From the NCBI RefSeq assembly GCF_022554085.1, contig NZ_JAKFYR010000001.1, positions 310,001 through 374,000 of the forward strand: 64,000 nt of DNA, read 5' to 3'. Made by a program: the position numbers and the translations under genes. Of this stretch, positions 52,456-60,311 are shown one piece after another. The notes below the pieces were generated by a model. The model ran no database searches. It had not been told where the DNA came from and worked only from the letters and a program-made list of their open reading frames with translations. Each line of letters begins with the position of its first letter. Positions within the stretch are counted from its first letter, which is position 1. Origin of the DNA: Rhodococcus sp. CH91 (GTDB lineage Bacteria; Actinomycetota; Actinomycetes; Mycobacteriales; Mycobacteriaceae).

Positions 52456-52950
52456 GTGTCCACAGACGCGATCGTGTTGCTGAAGGAAGATCACAAGGAG
52501 ATCAAGAAGCTCTTCCGCGATTTCGGGAAAGCCGAGGGCGAGAAGGAGAAGGGCCGGATCGTGGACCGGATCATCGAGGCCCTCACCGTGCACACCTATC
52601 TCGAGAACGAATGCATGTACCCCGAAGTGCGTTCCCTGCTCCCGGATCTCGAATCCGACATCCTCGAATCCTACGAGGAGCACCACGTCGCCGATGTGCT
52701 CGTCATGGAGCTGTCCGGAATGTCGCCGGACGCCGAGCGTTTCGACGCGAAGACGACCGTTCTCATCGAGAACGTCGAGCACCACATCGAGGAGGAGGAA
52801 GAAGAGTGGTTCCCCAAGGTGCGGGAGGCGCTCGGCCGGAAGCAATTGCAGGACATCGGCGCGCGGATGCTGGAGATGAAGAAGAAGGCGCCGCGGTCAC
52901 CCGCGCAGCCGTCCGCACTGAAGAAGACGATCGATGCGGTGATCAGCTGA
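52456..52950 (+). CDS. Hemerythrin HHE domain protein
   Basis: The 164-residue four-helix-bundle protein has diiron ligands in LKEDHKEIKKLF, HTYLENECMYPE, EEHHVADVLVMEL and VEHHIEEEEEEWFP. Such proteins sense or bind O2 or NO, or protect against oxidative stress in the cytoplasm. GTG at 52456 has AGGAGG upstream. It converges on the next gene with an 8-bp overlap. Confidence 0.9.
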   Translation: MSTDAIVLLKEDHKEIKKLFRDFGKAEGEKEKGRIVDRIIEALTVHTYLENECMYPEVRSLLPDLESDILESYEEHHVADVLVMELSGMSPDAERFDAKTTVLIENVEHHIEEEEEEWFPKVREALGRKQLQDIGARMLEMKKKAPRSPAQPSALKKTIDAVIS

Positions 52951-53659
52951 CGGGGCGCTGAGGCCGGGCGAGGGAGGCGCCTCGCCCGGCCCGGCTCGCC
53001 CGATAGGCGTCCCGGCGGGTGCCGGTGAGCCATGCCGGCCACGGATCGACAAATCCGGGACAGTGGACGGTGGGATCGAAGGACGGTTGATTCGAATTCT
53101 GCTCGGGGCGTTCGGATTCCAGTGTCAGCACCCCGGCCGGCTCCAGCGGGCCGCGGGCGGCGCCCACCAGGAGCGAGAACTGCATCGGAACATCGAGTGC
53201 CTCCACCGACGTCGTCGATGACGAATGCAGCCCCCGCGGAACGGCGGTGATCCATCGTGGAGTGCGGTCGGTCTCGGTCCGATAGGCCATGAGCGTGCTG
53301 TACCTGGCGCTCGACCACGAGCGGGCCGGCAACAGGACCGCTCGGCCGGGAAGGTAGGCGGACGCGAGCAGGACATCCCACGGGCAGGGCTCGAGAGGAA
53401 AGCGCAGAGCCAGCCCCAGCACGTCCGGTAATCCGCCGGGGGTGCCGATTCCCCGCGACAGCCGGGCGAGAACCGGAGTCCGGCGGGGTATCTGCCGGGG
53501 CCACCAGGCCGAGTCGAGGTCGGCGACACCCTCGTAGAGCGCGCCGCGCGGGTGGAAGACCCGGGCTCCGCGCAGGGCGGAGCCGGCTCGGAACGGCGCA
53601 GACAGCACCGAGGACAGGGCGGTCATGCGGACGGCGTACCCGTCCTGCTGCCGGTTCAA
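52943..53659 (-). CDS. Uncharacterised protein, weakly catalase-fold-like
   Basis: The 238-residue protein has no family I can assign firmly. FHPRGALYEGVADLDSAWWP and RGIGTPGGLPDVLGLALRF faintly resemble heme-catalase-related proteins, though the catalytic His is not evident. A TTG at 53659 has an excellent GGGAGGG at 5 bases, so it is chosen; ATG at 53626 lacks one. The C-terminal end is Arg-rich. Cytoplasmic, no signal peptide. Confidence 0.6.
   Translation of the reverse strand: MNRQQDGYAVRMTALSSVLSAPFRAGSALRGARVFHPRGALYEGVADLDSAWWPRQIPRRTPVLARLSRGIGTPGGLPDVLGLALRFPLEPCPWDVLLASAYLPGRAVLLPARSWSSARYSTLMAYRTETDRTPRWITAVPRGLHSSSTTSVEALDVPMQFSLLVGAARGPLEPAGVLTLESERPEQNSNQPSFDPTVHCPGFVDPWPAWLTGTRRDAYRASRAGRGASLARPQRPVS
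52962..52991. terminator. Hairpin near the convergent ends of the hemerythrin and 52943 genes
   Basis: A 12-bp perfect stem (52962-52973 with 52980-52991) and 6-base loop, 11 bp after the hemerythrin stop and inside the 3' end of the opposing gene. Confidence 0.55.
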
Positions 53660-53713
53660 TCGTCCCTCCCGCTTCGTCCGCGGGCACGACCTGTTTCGGC
53701 CAGGATGGGATAC

Positions 53714-55039
53714 ATGCGTTCACCATTGCCGGACTATCTGACCGAAGTCCTCGACGGATGTGCCGATACCTCCGGTGCGGTCGCGGACTATATCCCGGGA
53801 CTGGCGGGAGTCGATCCGGACCGGTTCGCCATCTCGCTGCTGACCGCCGACGGGACGAGCTATTCGGTGGGGGATGACGAGACCGAATTCACGATCCAGT
53901 CCGTCTCGAAACCCTTCGTGTACGGTCTCGCGCTGCAGGAGAGAGGTTTCGAGAAGGTGCTCGACGTCATCGATGTCGAGCCTTCCGGTGAGGCCTTCAA
54001 CGAGGTGTCGCTCGAGCGTAATACCGGGCGTCCGCTCAACCCCATGATCAATGCCGGTGCGCTCGCCGCACACGCACTGGTGCTGAACGGCCGGCGGTCC
54101 GAGCAGGCGGTGGAATCGATCCGTTCCCTCCTGTCGTCACTGGCCGGTCGCGAACTCGTCGTCGACGAGGAGGTCGCTGCTTCCGAGCTCGAGAACTCAT
54201 ATCGAAACGTGGCCATCGCCAACCTTCTTCGCGGATACGAAGTGTTCGAGGACGATCCCGACGAGATCGTCGAGGGTTACATCCGGCAGTGTTCGGTGAC
54301 GGTCACCACGAAGGATCTCGCGATGATGGCCGCGACCCTTGCGACGGGCGGGATCCAGCCCGTGACCGGTGAACAGATCTTCTCGCGCGATGTGGTGCGG
54401 CAGGTGCTGTCGGTCATGGCGACCTGCGGAATGTACGACGCGGCGGGGGACTGGCTCTCCACCGTGGGTATCCCGGCGAAGAGTGGCGTGTCGGGCGGAA
54501 TCATAGGAATCCTGCCCGGTCAGCTGGGCATCGCCGCCTACTCGCCTCGACTGGACGAGCACGGCACCAGCGTGCAGGGCGTCGCCGCGTTCGGACGGCT
54601 GTCCCGGGACATGAATCTGCACCTGATGGACGCGCCGATGCTCGCGCATTCGGTGTTGCGCCGGCGACGTGTGGTGGGCGAAGGTGACGCTGCCCTCACG
54701 ATTCTGGAGTTGCAGGGCGACCTCAACTTCACCAATTCCGAGGGGATCATCAGGGCGGTCGTCGACGAACCGGTGGAGACGAAGCGTCTCGCTCTCGATC
54801 TGTCTCTCGTGCGCGCGATCCTGTCCGTCGGCCGCCGCATGCTGCTCGAGATGATCGGCAGGCTGCATCTCGACGGAACGGAAGTGATCGTCATCGATCC
54901 CGACGAGCGATTGCCCGACCCGGATGCGGGCTACGGCTTCCGCCCCCGCGTGTACGGCTCGCTGGAGGACGTCGAGGAATCGCAACCGGATGCGGGCGCG
55001 CAGACGGAACCGGAGAGAGGACATTCGGCACGAAAGTGA
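53714..55039 (+). CDS. glsA: Glutaminase with C-terminal STAS domain
   Basis: In this 441-residue protein the N-terminal 300 residues are a serine-dependent beta-lactamase-fold glutaminase that hydrolyses glutamine to glutamate and ammonia. Catalytic S63 and K66 sit in QSVSKPF, and ERNTGRPLNPMINAGA and GGIIGILPGQLGIAAYSP are conserved. About residues 330-415 form a STAS domain (LTILELQGDLNFTNSEGI, LALDLSLV), a regulatory module. The tail is acidic. ATG at 53714 fits best with GGG upstream; ATG at 53705 adds three residues. Confidence 0.92.
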   Translation: MRSPLPDYLTEVLDGCADTSGAVADYIPGLAGVDPDRFAISLLTADGTSYSVGDDETEFTIQSVSKPFVYGLALQERGFEKVLDVIDVEPSGEAFNEVSLERNTGRPLNPMINAGALAAHALVLNGRRSEQAVESIRSLLSSLAGRELVVDEEVAASELENSYRNVAIANLLRGYEVFEDDPDEIVEGYIRQCSVTVTTKDLAMMAATLATGGIQPVTGEQIFSRDVVRQVLSVMATCGMYDAAGDWLSTVGIPAKSGVSGGIIGILPGQLGIAAYSPRLDEHGTSVQGVAAFGRLSRDMNLHLMDAPMLAHSVLRRRRVVGEGDAALTILELQGDLNFTNSEGIIRAVVDEPVETKRLALDLSLVRAILSVGRRMLLEMIGRLHLDGTEVIVIDPDERLPDPDAGYGFRPRVYGSLEDVEESQPDAGAQTEPERGHSARK

Positions 55040-55170
55040 CTCGCGGGACAGCTGTGAAGCCTCGCAGAAGGTGGGCTGGCATTCTCGCCCGGCACTGGGC
55101 TACGGTGTCCTGCGGTGTGCCGGAGGCTGGTCGGCGAAACATGGTCGTACCGAAGAAAGAAGATCCACTC

Positions 55171-55227
55171 ATGCCGTTCACCTGTGAGTCCCTCGTCGTC
55201 CCCGGAGTCGTCCGGGTAGGAGGGTGA
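55171..55227 (+). CDS. Candidate 18-residue leader peptide before the hydrolase
   Basis: The frame MPFTCESLVVPGVVRVGG ends in TGA overlapping the ATG of the hydrolase gene (TGATG), which would couple their translation. A purine-rich GAAAGAAGA precedes the ATG; an in-frame ATG at 55141 would extend it to 28 residues. No known family. It could be a coupling leader only. Confidence 0.25.
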   Translation: MPFTCESLVVPGVVRVGG

Positions 55228-56087
55228 TGGCGTTGCTCACACGCTCGCCGTATCGCTGTCCCGGAGATGACAGCGTCATCCATCACGCGTGTGCAGGGCT
55301 GCTGACCTTCTGGCAGCGCCCTGTCGAGGAGCACGTCGCTCGCACATCGCTGGGAGAGACGTACGTCCTCACCACCGGTCCTGCGACTGCACCTCCGATC
55401 GTGGTGCTCGCCGGCGGCGACCTTCCCGCCGCGGGCCTGCGTCTGCTCGCGGACGGGTTCGGCGACCGGCACCGGGTGGTGCTGGTCGACGTCCCGGGTC
55501 TTCCCGGTGGGAGCGCGGGGGGCCGGCCCGACACGCGCGTCCATTCCGTCTACGGGCACTGGCTCCTCGAGGTGCTCGATGCGCTCGGCGTCGAGCGGGT
55601 CCCGGTGATCGGCCTGGGCTGGTCGGCCTCGGTGGCGGCCGCCGTGGAGGACGTGGACCGGGTGGAGAAACTGGTGATCGCCGCGCCGCTGGGCCTCGTG
55701 CCGCGCGTCCGGTGGCATCGCGCCCTCGTCCCCGGGTTGCAGTGGCGCAACGAGCCCAATCTCGAGAACACGGAACGGTACCTTCGTGCGTTGGCCGGGA
55801 GCGGCTACGAGCCCGACGAGCAGACCTTGCGCTGGTTCTGCCGGGTAGGTGCCTACTGCACGTCACTGACGAACATGCCCAGGATCGACCGGGCCGCGCT
55901 GCGACGCTGGCGTGGCCACCCGGTCGAGGTGATCGTGGGAGATCGCGACCCACTCGTGCAGGTGGACGCCCTGCGCAAACTTGCCCACGACATCGAGGCG
56001 CGTTTCGTCACGGTTCCCCGGGCAGGTCATCTTCTGGCGGCCGAGGTGCCGGCGCTGCTCGCGTCCACGGCCGTCCCGGAGAGCTGA
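55227..56087 (+). CDS. Alpha/beta hydrolase
   Basis: The 286-residue protein has an alpha/beta hydrolase fold with nucleophile elbow GLGWSAS, late acid in VEVIVGDRDPLVQV and the final His in VPRAGHLLAA. No signal peptide, so cytoplasmic. The elbow GxGxSxS is a little unusual in having Trp before the Ser. ATG at 55227 has GGAGG four bases upstream. Substrate unknown. Confidence 0.85.
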   Translation: MALLTRSPYRCPGDDSVIHHACAGLLTFWQRPVEEHVARTSLGETYVLTTGPATAPPIVVLAGGDLPAAGLRLLADGFGDRHRVVLVDVPGLPGGSAGGRPDTRVHSVYGHWLLEVLDALGVERVPVIGLGWSASVAAAVEDVDRVEKLVIAAPLGLVPRVRWHRALVPGLQWRNEPNLENTERYLRALAGSGYEPDEQTLRWFCRVGAYCTSLTNMPRIDRAALRRWRGHPVEVIVGDRDPLVQVDALRKLAHDIEARFVTVPRAGHLLAAEVPALLASTAVPES

Positions 56088-56303
56088 GATACGAGAGGAA
56101 AGCGGCGGGTACCGGGCTGCCCCCGACGGGCTTCGCATCCAGTCCGGCACCGCCACTCCCGGTCACCGTCCCCGTCGACACCCGAGCGGTCGAATACCCC
56201 CGACAGGGTTCCCTCAACCCTCGAATATCACAGTTTGGTCACGGTGACGGGTACGACGGTACCACTCGCCCGCACAGCCGGTGCAGACGAACGGATCGGC
56301 GCG

Positions 56304-56744
56304 TCATGCCGCCGCAGCGGCCCAGTCCACGACCACAGATCTCGCGCCGATGTACTCCAGCAGATCACGAACGGGACCGCCGAGGCGGAGCTGGCGGTCG
56401 ATCTCGCGTTCGTCGAGGTCGTCGTCCTCGGTCCCGACGAGGATCCCGTTCGTCACGCTCCGGGCAGCGAAGAGGACGAGGGTCTCCTCCGCCACCGCCC
56501 GGACCGGCACGTCGTTCTCACCCACCACCGCGCCGACCGTCACGGCGACGTAGTCCTTGTCGTCCTCGGCGTCGTGGAAGGTGATCAGCCTGCCGTGCAG
56601 GAGAGACTCGGGCAGGATCCGGTCGAGTGTCACCCCCGAGGGAGCACGGTCGTCGGATCGGATGTCCGGCTCGATCGTGGAGGTCGAGTACAAGGGCACT
56701 CGCCGAGACGTCCAGCCGAAGTAGATATCGCGTTGCGCATACAT
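56304..56744 (-). CDS. Hypothetical protein
   Basis: The 146-residue protein is unrecognised. It has a mixed composition with many Asp/Glu residues (LVGTEDDDLDEREIDRQLRL) and alternating beta-like segments (GRLITFHDAEDDKDYVAVTV). No signal peptide or membrane segment. ATG at 56744 has GGAGG some 12 bases upstream. Its GC-rich third codon positions support it being real. It stands alone between the hydrolase and the osmoprotectant importer. Confidence 0.6.
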   Translation of the reverse strand: MYAQRDIYFGWTSRRVPLYSTSTIEPDIRSDDRAPSGVTLDRILPESLLHGRLITFHDAEDDKDYVAVTVGAVVGENDVPVRAVAEETLVLFAARSVTNGILVGTEDDDLDEREIDRQLRLGGPVRDLLEYIGARSVVVDWAAAAA

Positions 56745-56839
56745 CGCACCTGCGCCTCCTCGATGGGAATCCGTCTCCTCCGTAGTGTGCGCCCGGCCAC
56801 CGACACGTTCCGGGGGCCGGACGCAGGGTCGCGTGCGGT

Positions 56840-57514
56840 CTACTGCTGTGCCGCCCGTACGCCCGGGGAGACCACCAGACGCCCGAGAACCGAGAAGATC
56901 GCAAGCACCAGCAGCGAGCAGATCGCCGCGAGGGCCGCACCCCCCACGACCAGGGCGTAATCACTCCGCGCAAGGCCGTCCACGATGGGCCTTCCCACTC
57001 CGCCGAAGCTCACCGCCGCCGCGATCGTGGCGGTCGCGACGATCTGTACCGCCGCGGTGCGCAACCCGACGAGCACGAGCGGCAGCGCAACGGGCAGTTG
57101 CGCCCGCATCAGGATCTGCCACGAGGTCATCCCCATTCCCCGGGCGGCGTCCGTCAACGCCGGGTCCACCCCCCGGATCCCCTCGTACGAGTTCAGGAGG
57201 ATCGGAGGAACGGCGAGCGCCACCAGTGGCACCAGCACCGGGACCAGCCCGATCCCGTACAACACCACCAGCAGCACGAGCAGTCCGTAGGTGGGGAGTG
57301 CACGCGCGGAATTCGCCGTGAGCGACACCAGCACACCACCTCGGCCGGTGTGCCCGGTCCACAAGCCGCCAGGCAAGGCGAGGAGGGCGGCGAGTACGAA
57401 CGCGAGCAGCGTGTACCCGAAGTGCTGCAGCAGGCGAGTGGGGATACCGGCAGGTCCCGACCAGTTGGCGGCGTCTCCGAAATACTCGGCGAGATGATTC
57501 AGCAGCGTCGTCAC
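56840..57514 (-). CDS. OpuC-type ABC transporter permease
   Basis: The 224-residue permease has about five membrane segments and the binding-protein-dependent loop GVDPALTDAARGMGMTSWQI. It belongs to the glycine betaine/carnitine/choline group. GTG at 57514 overlaps the stop of the other permease gene (GTGA). With that permease, the ATPase and the receptor it imports osmoprotectants. Confidence 0.9.
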   Translation of the reverse strand: MTTLLNHLAEYFGDAANWSGPAGIPTRLLQHFGYTLLAFVLAALLALPGGLWTGHTGRGGVLVSLTANSARALPTYGLLVLLVVLYGIGLVPVLVPLVALAVPPILLNSYEGIRGVDPALTDAARGMGMTSWQILMRAQLPVALPLVLVGLRTAAVQIVATATIAAAVSFGGVGRPIVDGLARSDYALVVGGAALAAICSLLVLAIFSVLGRLVVSPGVRAAQQ

Positions 57515-58155
57515 GGCCGGGCTCCCGAGGTGCGGCGCATCCACGGCGTGGCAAGACGCTGGACGAGGACCAGCACCGCGTCGACGACCAGTGCCATCAC
57601 GACCGTCGCGGCGATACCGAGGACTGCCAGATCCGGCCGGTTCAACTGCACCGAAGCGGTGAACAGCGAGCCGAACGCGCCCATACCGATCAACGCCCCG
57701 ACGCTCACCAAGCTGATGTTCGCGACCGTGGCGACCCTCAGTCCGGCGACGACCGCGGGGATCGCGAGCGGCAGATCCACCGTGAACAACCGCCGGGGAG
57801 TCGAGAACCCCATGGCCACCGCGGACTGACGGACGCTCTCCGGTACGGCACGCAGGCCGTCCACGACGTTGGGGACGAGTCCGGCCAGAGCGTAGACGGC
57901 CAACGGCAGGATCACCGTGGTGCGGCCGATCCCGGTGAACGCGATGAGGAGAACGAAGAAGGCGAGCGACGGAATGGAGTACAGGACACTGGAGATCGCC
58001 AGTACCGGTGGATACGCACGCGGCCACCGCACACATGCCGCTCCCAGCGGCACCGCGATCACCAAACCGAGCAGGGACGCCCCCAGTGCCATGAGGAGAT
58101 GGTCTCCGAGCAACTCCCAGAACGTTCCCAGATATCCGGGAATGCGCAGGTTCAC
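57511..58155 (-). CDS. OpuC-type ABC transporter permease
   Basis: In this 214-residue permease with five or six membrane segments the ATPase-contact loop reads VPESVRQSAVAMGFSTPRRL. GTG at 58155 overlaps the ATPase stop (GTGA). Together with the 224-residue permease it forms the membrane channel. Confidence 0.9.
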   Translation of the reverse strand: MNLRIPGYLGTFWELLGDHLLMALGASLLGLVIAVPLGAACVRWPRAYPPVLAISSVLYSIPSLAFFVLLIAFTGIGRTTVILPLAVYALAGLVPNVVDGLRAVPESVRQSAVAMGFSTPRRLFTVDLPLAIPAVVAGLRVATVANISLVSVGALIGMGAFGSLFTASVQLNRPDLAVLGIAATVVMALVVDAVLVLVQRLATPWMRRTSGARP

Positions 58156-59261
58156 CGCGGCTTTCCCGTCCGAGCTGGGGAATCGAGGCCCGACTGCCGG
58201 CTGCTGTGCAACGAACGGGCCGCCGCTGTGATCTCCTCCCCGCTGATCACACCGATGACCCGCCCGTCCCCGTCGACGGCCACCGCGTGGCCGGAAGGGG
58301 AGAGTACGGCCGCGTCGAGCACCGCTCGCAGCGAATCATGACCGGGAACGAAAGTTCTTCCCACCGAACTCGATTCCGATCGACCGGGACCATTCGTCCA
58401 CCCCAGGGGACGCTTGTCGTCGTCGACGACGAGATGCCAGCGCCCACTGTCGACGCGTTCGGCATCCCTCTGCGTGACGACGGGTTGGGTGCGCAACGGC
58501 AGGTCGGCCGACGAGAAGAACGACATGAGCCGCACGCCTCGCTCGGCACCGAGGAAACCGGCGACGAACTCGTCGGCGGGCGCGGTGAGAAGTTCCTCCG
58601 GCGTCGCATACTGCGCGAGCACACCGCCGGGCCGCAGCACCGCCACGCGGTCGCCGAGGGTGATCGCTTCGTCGATGTCGTGGGTGACGAGCACGATCGT
58701 CTTGGCCATCACCGATTGCAGGCGGAGCAGTTCCTGCTGCAGTTCCTTCCGGACCACCGGATCCACTGCGGAGAACGGCTCGTCCATCAACAGGATCGGC
58801 GGGTCGGCCGCCAGGGCCCGTGCCACACCGACACGCTGTTGCTGCCCTCCCGACAGTTGCGCCGGATAGCGCTGTGCGAGTTCCTCTCCGAGCCCGACGC
58901 GCGCGAGCACATCCATTGCGGTCGCCCTGGCCTGCTTCCGGCTCGCGCCGAGCAGGCGCGGTACGGTGGCGACGTTGTCGACCACCGTGCGGTGGGGGAA
59001 CAGGCCGGCATGCTGGATCACGTATCCGATTCCGCGCCGCAGGATCCGAGGATCCTCGTCACGTATGTCGCGGCCTCCGACGAGGACGCGGCCCCTCGTG
59101 GGCTCGATCATTCGGTTGATCATGCGCAGTGATGTGGTCTTGCCGCATCCGGAAGGGCCGACGAAGACCGTGAGGGTGCCGGTGGGCACCTCGAGGGTGA
59201 GGCCGTCGACCGCGACGGTTCCGTCCGGATAACTCTTCTCGACGTCGTCGAAGGTGATCAC
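58152..59261 (-). CDS. OpuCA-type ABC transporter ATPase
   Basis: The 369-residue ATPase has Walker A GPSGCGKTT near residue 36, LSGGQQQR signature, Walker B LLMDEPFSAVD and VTHDIDEA. After about residue 245 a CBS-like region follows (GHDSLRAVLDAAVLSPSGHA, VAVDGDGRVIGVISGEEI), the module that senses ionic strength in this family. Only one full CBS repeat is evident. It energises the two permeases. Confidence 0.9.
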   Translation of the reverse strand: MITFDDVEKSYPDGTVAVDGLTLEVPTGTLTVFVGPSGCGKTTSLRMINRMIEPTRGRVLVGGRDIRDEDPRILRRGIGYVIQHAGLFPHRTVVDNVATVPRLLGASRKQARATAMDVLARVGLGEELAQRYPAQLSGGQQQRVGVARALAADPPILLMDEPFSAVDPVVRKELQQELLRLQSVMAKTIVLVTHDIDEAITLGDRVAVLRPGGVLAQYATPEELLTAPADEFVAGFLGAERGVRLMSFFSSADLPLRTQPVVTQRDAERVDSGRWHLVVDDDKRPLGWTNGPGRSESSSVGRTFVPGHDSLRAVLDAAVLSPSGHAVAVDGDGRVIGVISGEEITAAARSLHSSRQSGLDSPARTGKPR

Positions 59262-59276
59262 GCGGCGCCGCTCCCG

Positions 59277-60188
59277 TCACCCGAGTCCGTTCTGCTGCAA
59301 CCATTCCTCGGCGACGACGTCGATGTCGCGACCGTCCGTGACCACCTGTCCGACCAGTTCGACGAGAGTGTCGGTGGTGATCTTCTCCGAGACCGCGTCG
59401 ATCGCCGCGATGTCCTCGTCGTCGAGGCTGGCGCGGTGGACGAGTGGGGTCACGTTCTGGGCTCCGAACACCGATTCCGGGTCCTCCAGCGCCACAAACG
59501 GTTCGGTACTCAGCGACGGGTCGGTGGTGAAGATGTTCGCGGCCTGGACGGTGCCGTCCGAGAGTGCCCGGATGGTGATGGGCCCACCCGTGTCGGTGGG
59601 TACGAACTCGCGGAATTCGACTCCGTAGACCTCCCGCAGGCCCACCACGCCCTGCTGGCGTGTCTCGAACTCCGGGGGCCCGCCGACCGCGAGTTCTCCT
59701 GCGACCGGCGCGAGATCTGCGATGGTCTTCAGGTTGTACCGCTGGGCCGTCTCCTCGGTGACGACGAGCGCGTCCTTGTTCTCGCCGGGGGCCGAGGTGA
59801 GGATCTCCAGTCCTTCCGGAAGGGATTCGGAGAGAGCGCTGTCGACTGCCTCGGTCGTGGTTGCGGTGCTTTCGGGATCGACCCGCTCGAGCAGTGCTCC
59901 GTTGTACTCGGGGACGAGAGCGATGGCACCCGAGGCGACCTGGTCGTAGTAGATCTCGCGGCTGCCGATGTTGAACTGACGGGTGACCTCGGTGCCCGTG
60001 CTCTCGAGTGCCTGCGAGTAGATCTCCGCGAGGAGGACGTTCTCCGGGAAGTTCGCCGAGCCGACGACGACCGTGCCGGCGCCCGCGCCGTCGGCGGCGA
60101 GGGGATCGTCGTCTCCTCCACCGGAACACCCGGCGAGGACGGCGGCGGAGGCGACGAGGAGTGCGGTGGTGTGTGCGAAACGTTTCAC
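59277..60188 (-). CDS. Glycine betaine/osmoprotectant-binding lipoprotein (OpuCC/ProX type)
   Basis: In this 303-residue protein the lipoprotein signal has lipobox LAGC and the mature part has the OpuAC domain: VVVGSANFPENVLLAEIYSQ at its start, ALVPEYNGALLERVDPEST, and DGRDIDVVAEEWLQQNGLG at its end. It captures betaine or related solutes. GTG at 60188 has GGGAG seven bases upstream. First gene of the four-gene operon running to 56840. Confidence 0.9.
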   Translation of the reverse strand: MKRFAHTTALLVASAAVLAGCSGGGDDDPLAADGAGAGTVVVGSANFPENVLLAEIYSQALESTGTEVTRQFNIGSREIYYDQVASGAIALVPEYNGALLERVDPESTATTTEAVDSALSESLPEGLEILTSAPGENKDALVVTEETAQRYNLKTIADLAPVAGELAVGGPPEFETRQQGVVGLREVYGVEFREFVPTDTGGPITIRALSDGTVQAANIFTTDPSLSTEPFVALEDPESVFGAQNVTPLVHRASLDDEDIAAIDAVSEKITTDTLVELVGQVVTDGRDIDVVAEEWLQQNGLG

Positions 60189-60311
60189 GGGTTGCTCCCT
60201 CGGAGACGGCACGGTCGGCCCGTCGACTCTATCCCGCGGAGTGCCCGATGCGCCGGATATGACGCACGAGAGATCTGCCGGAGACAGTGCGGAGCGGAGG
60301 GATTCGCGGTG

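Noticed and set aside
54924-55187. Short frame across the glutaminase end
   Set aside because: Overlaps the 3' end of the glutaminase and lacks a start site. Only the peptide frame ending at 55227 has suitable context.
56088-56303. A gene between the hydrolase and the 56304 gene
   Set aside because: Frames are short and Arg/Pro-rich without start signals; no feature seen apart from a weak GGTCAC/GTGAC palindrome.
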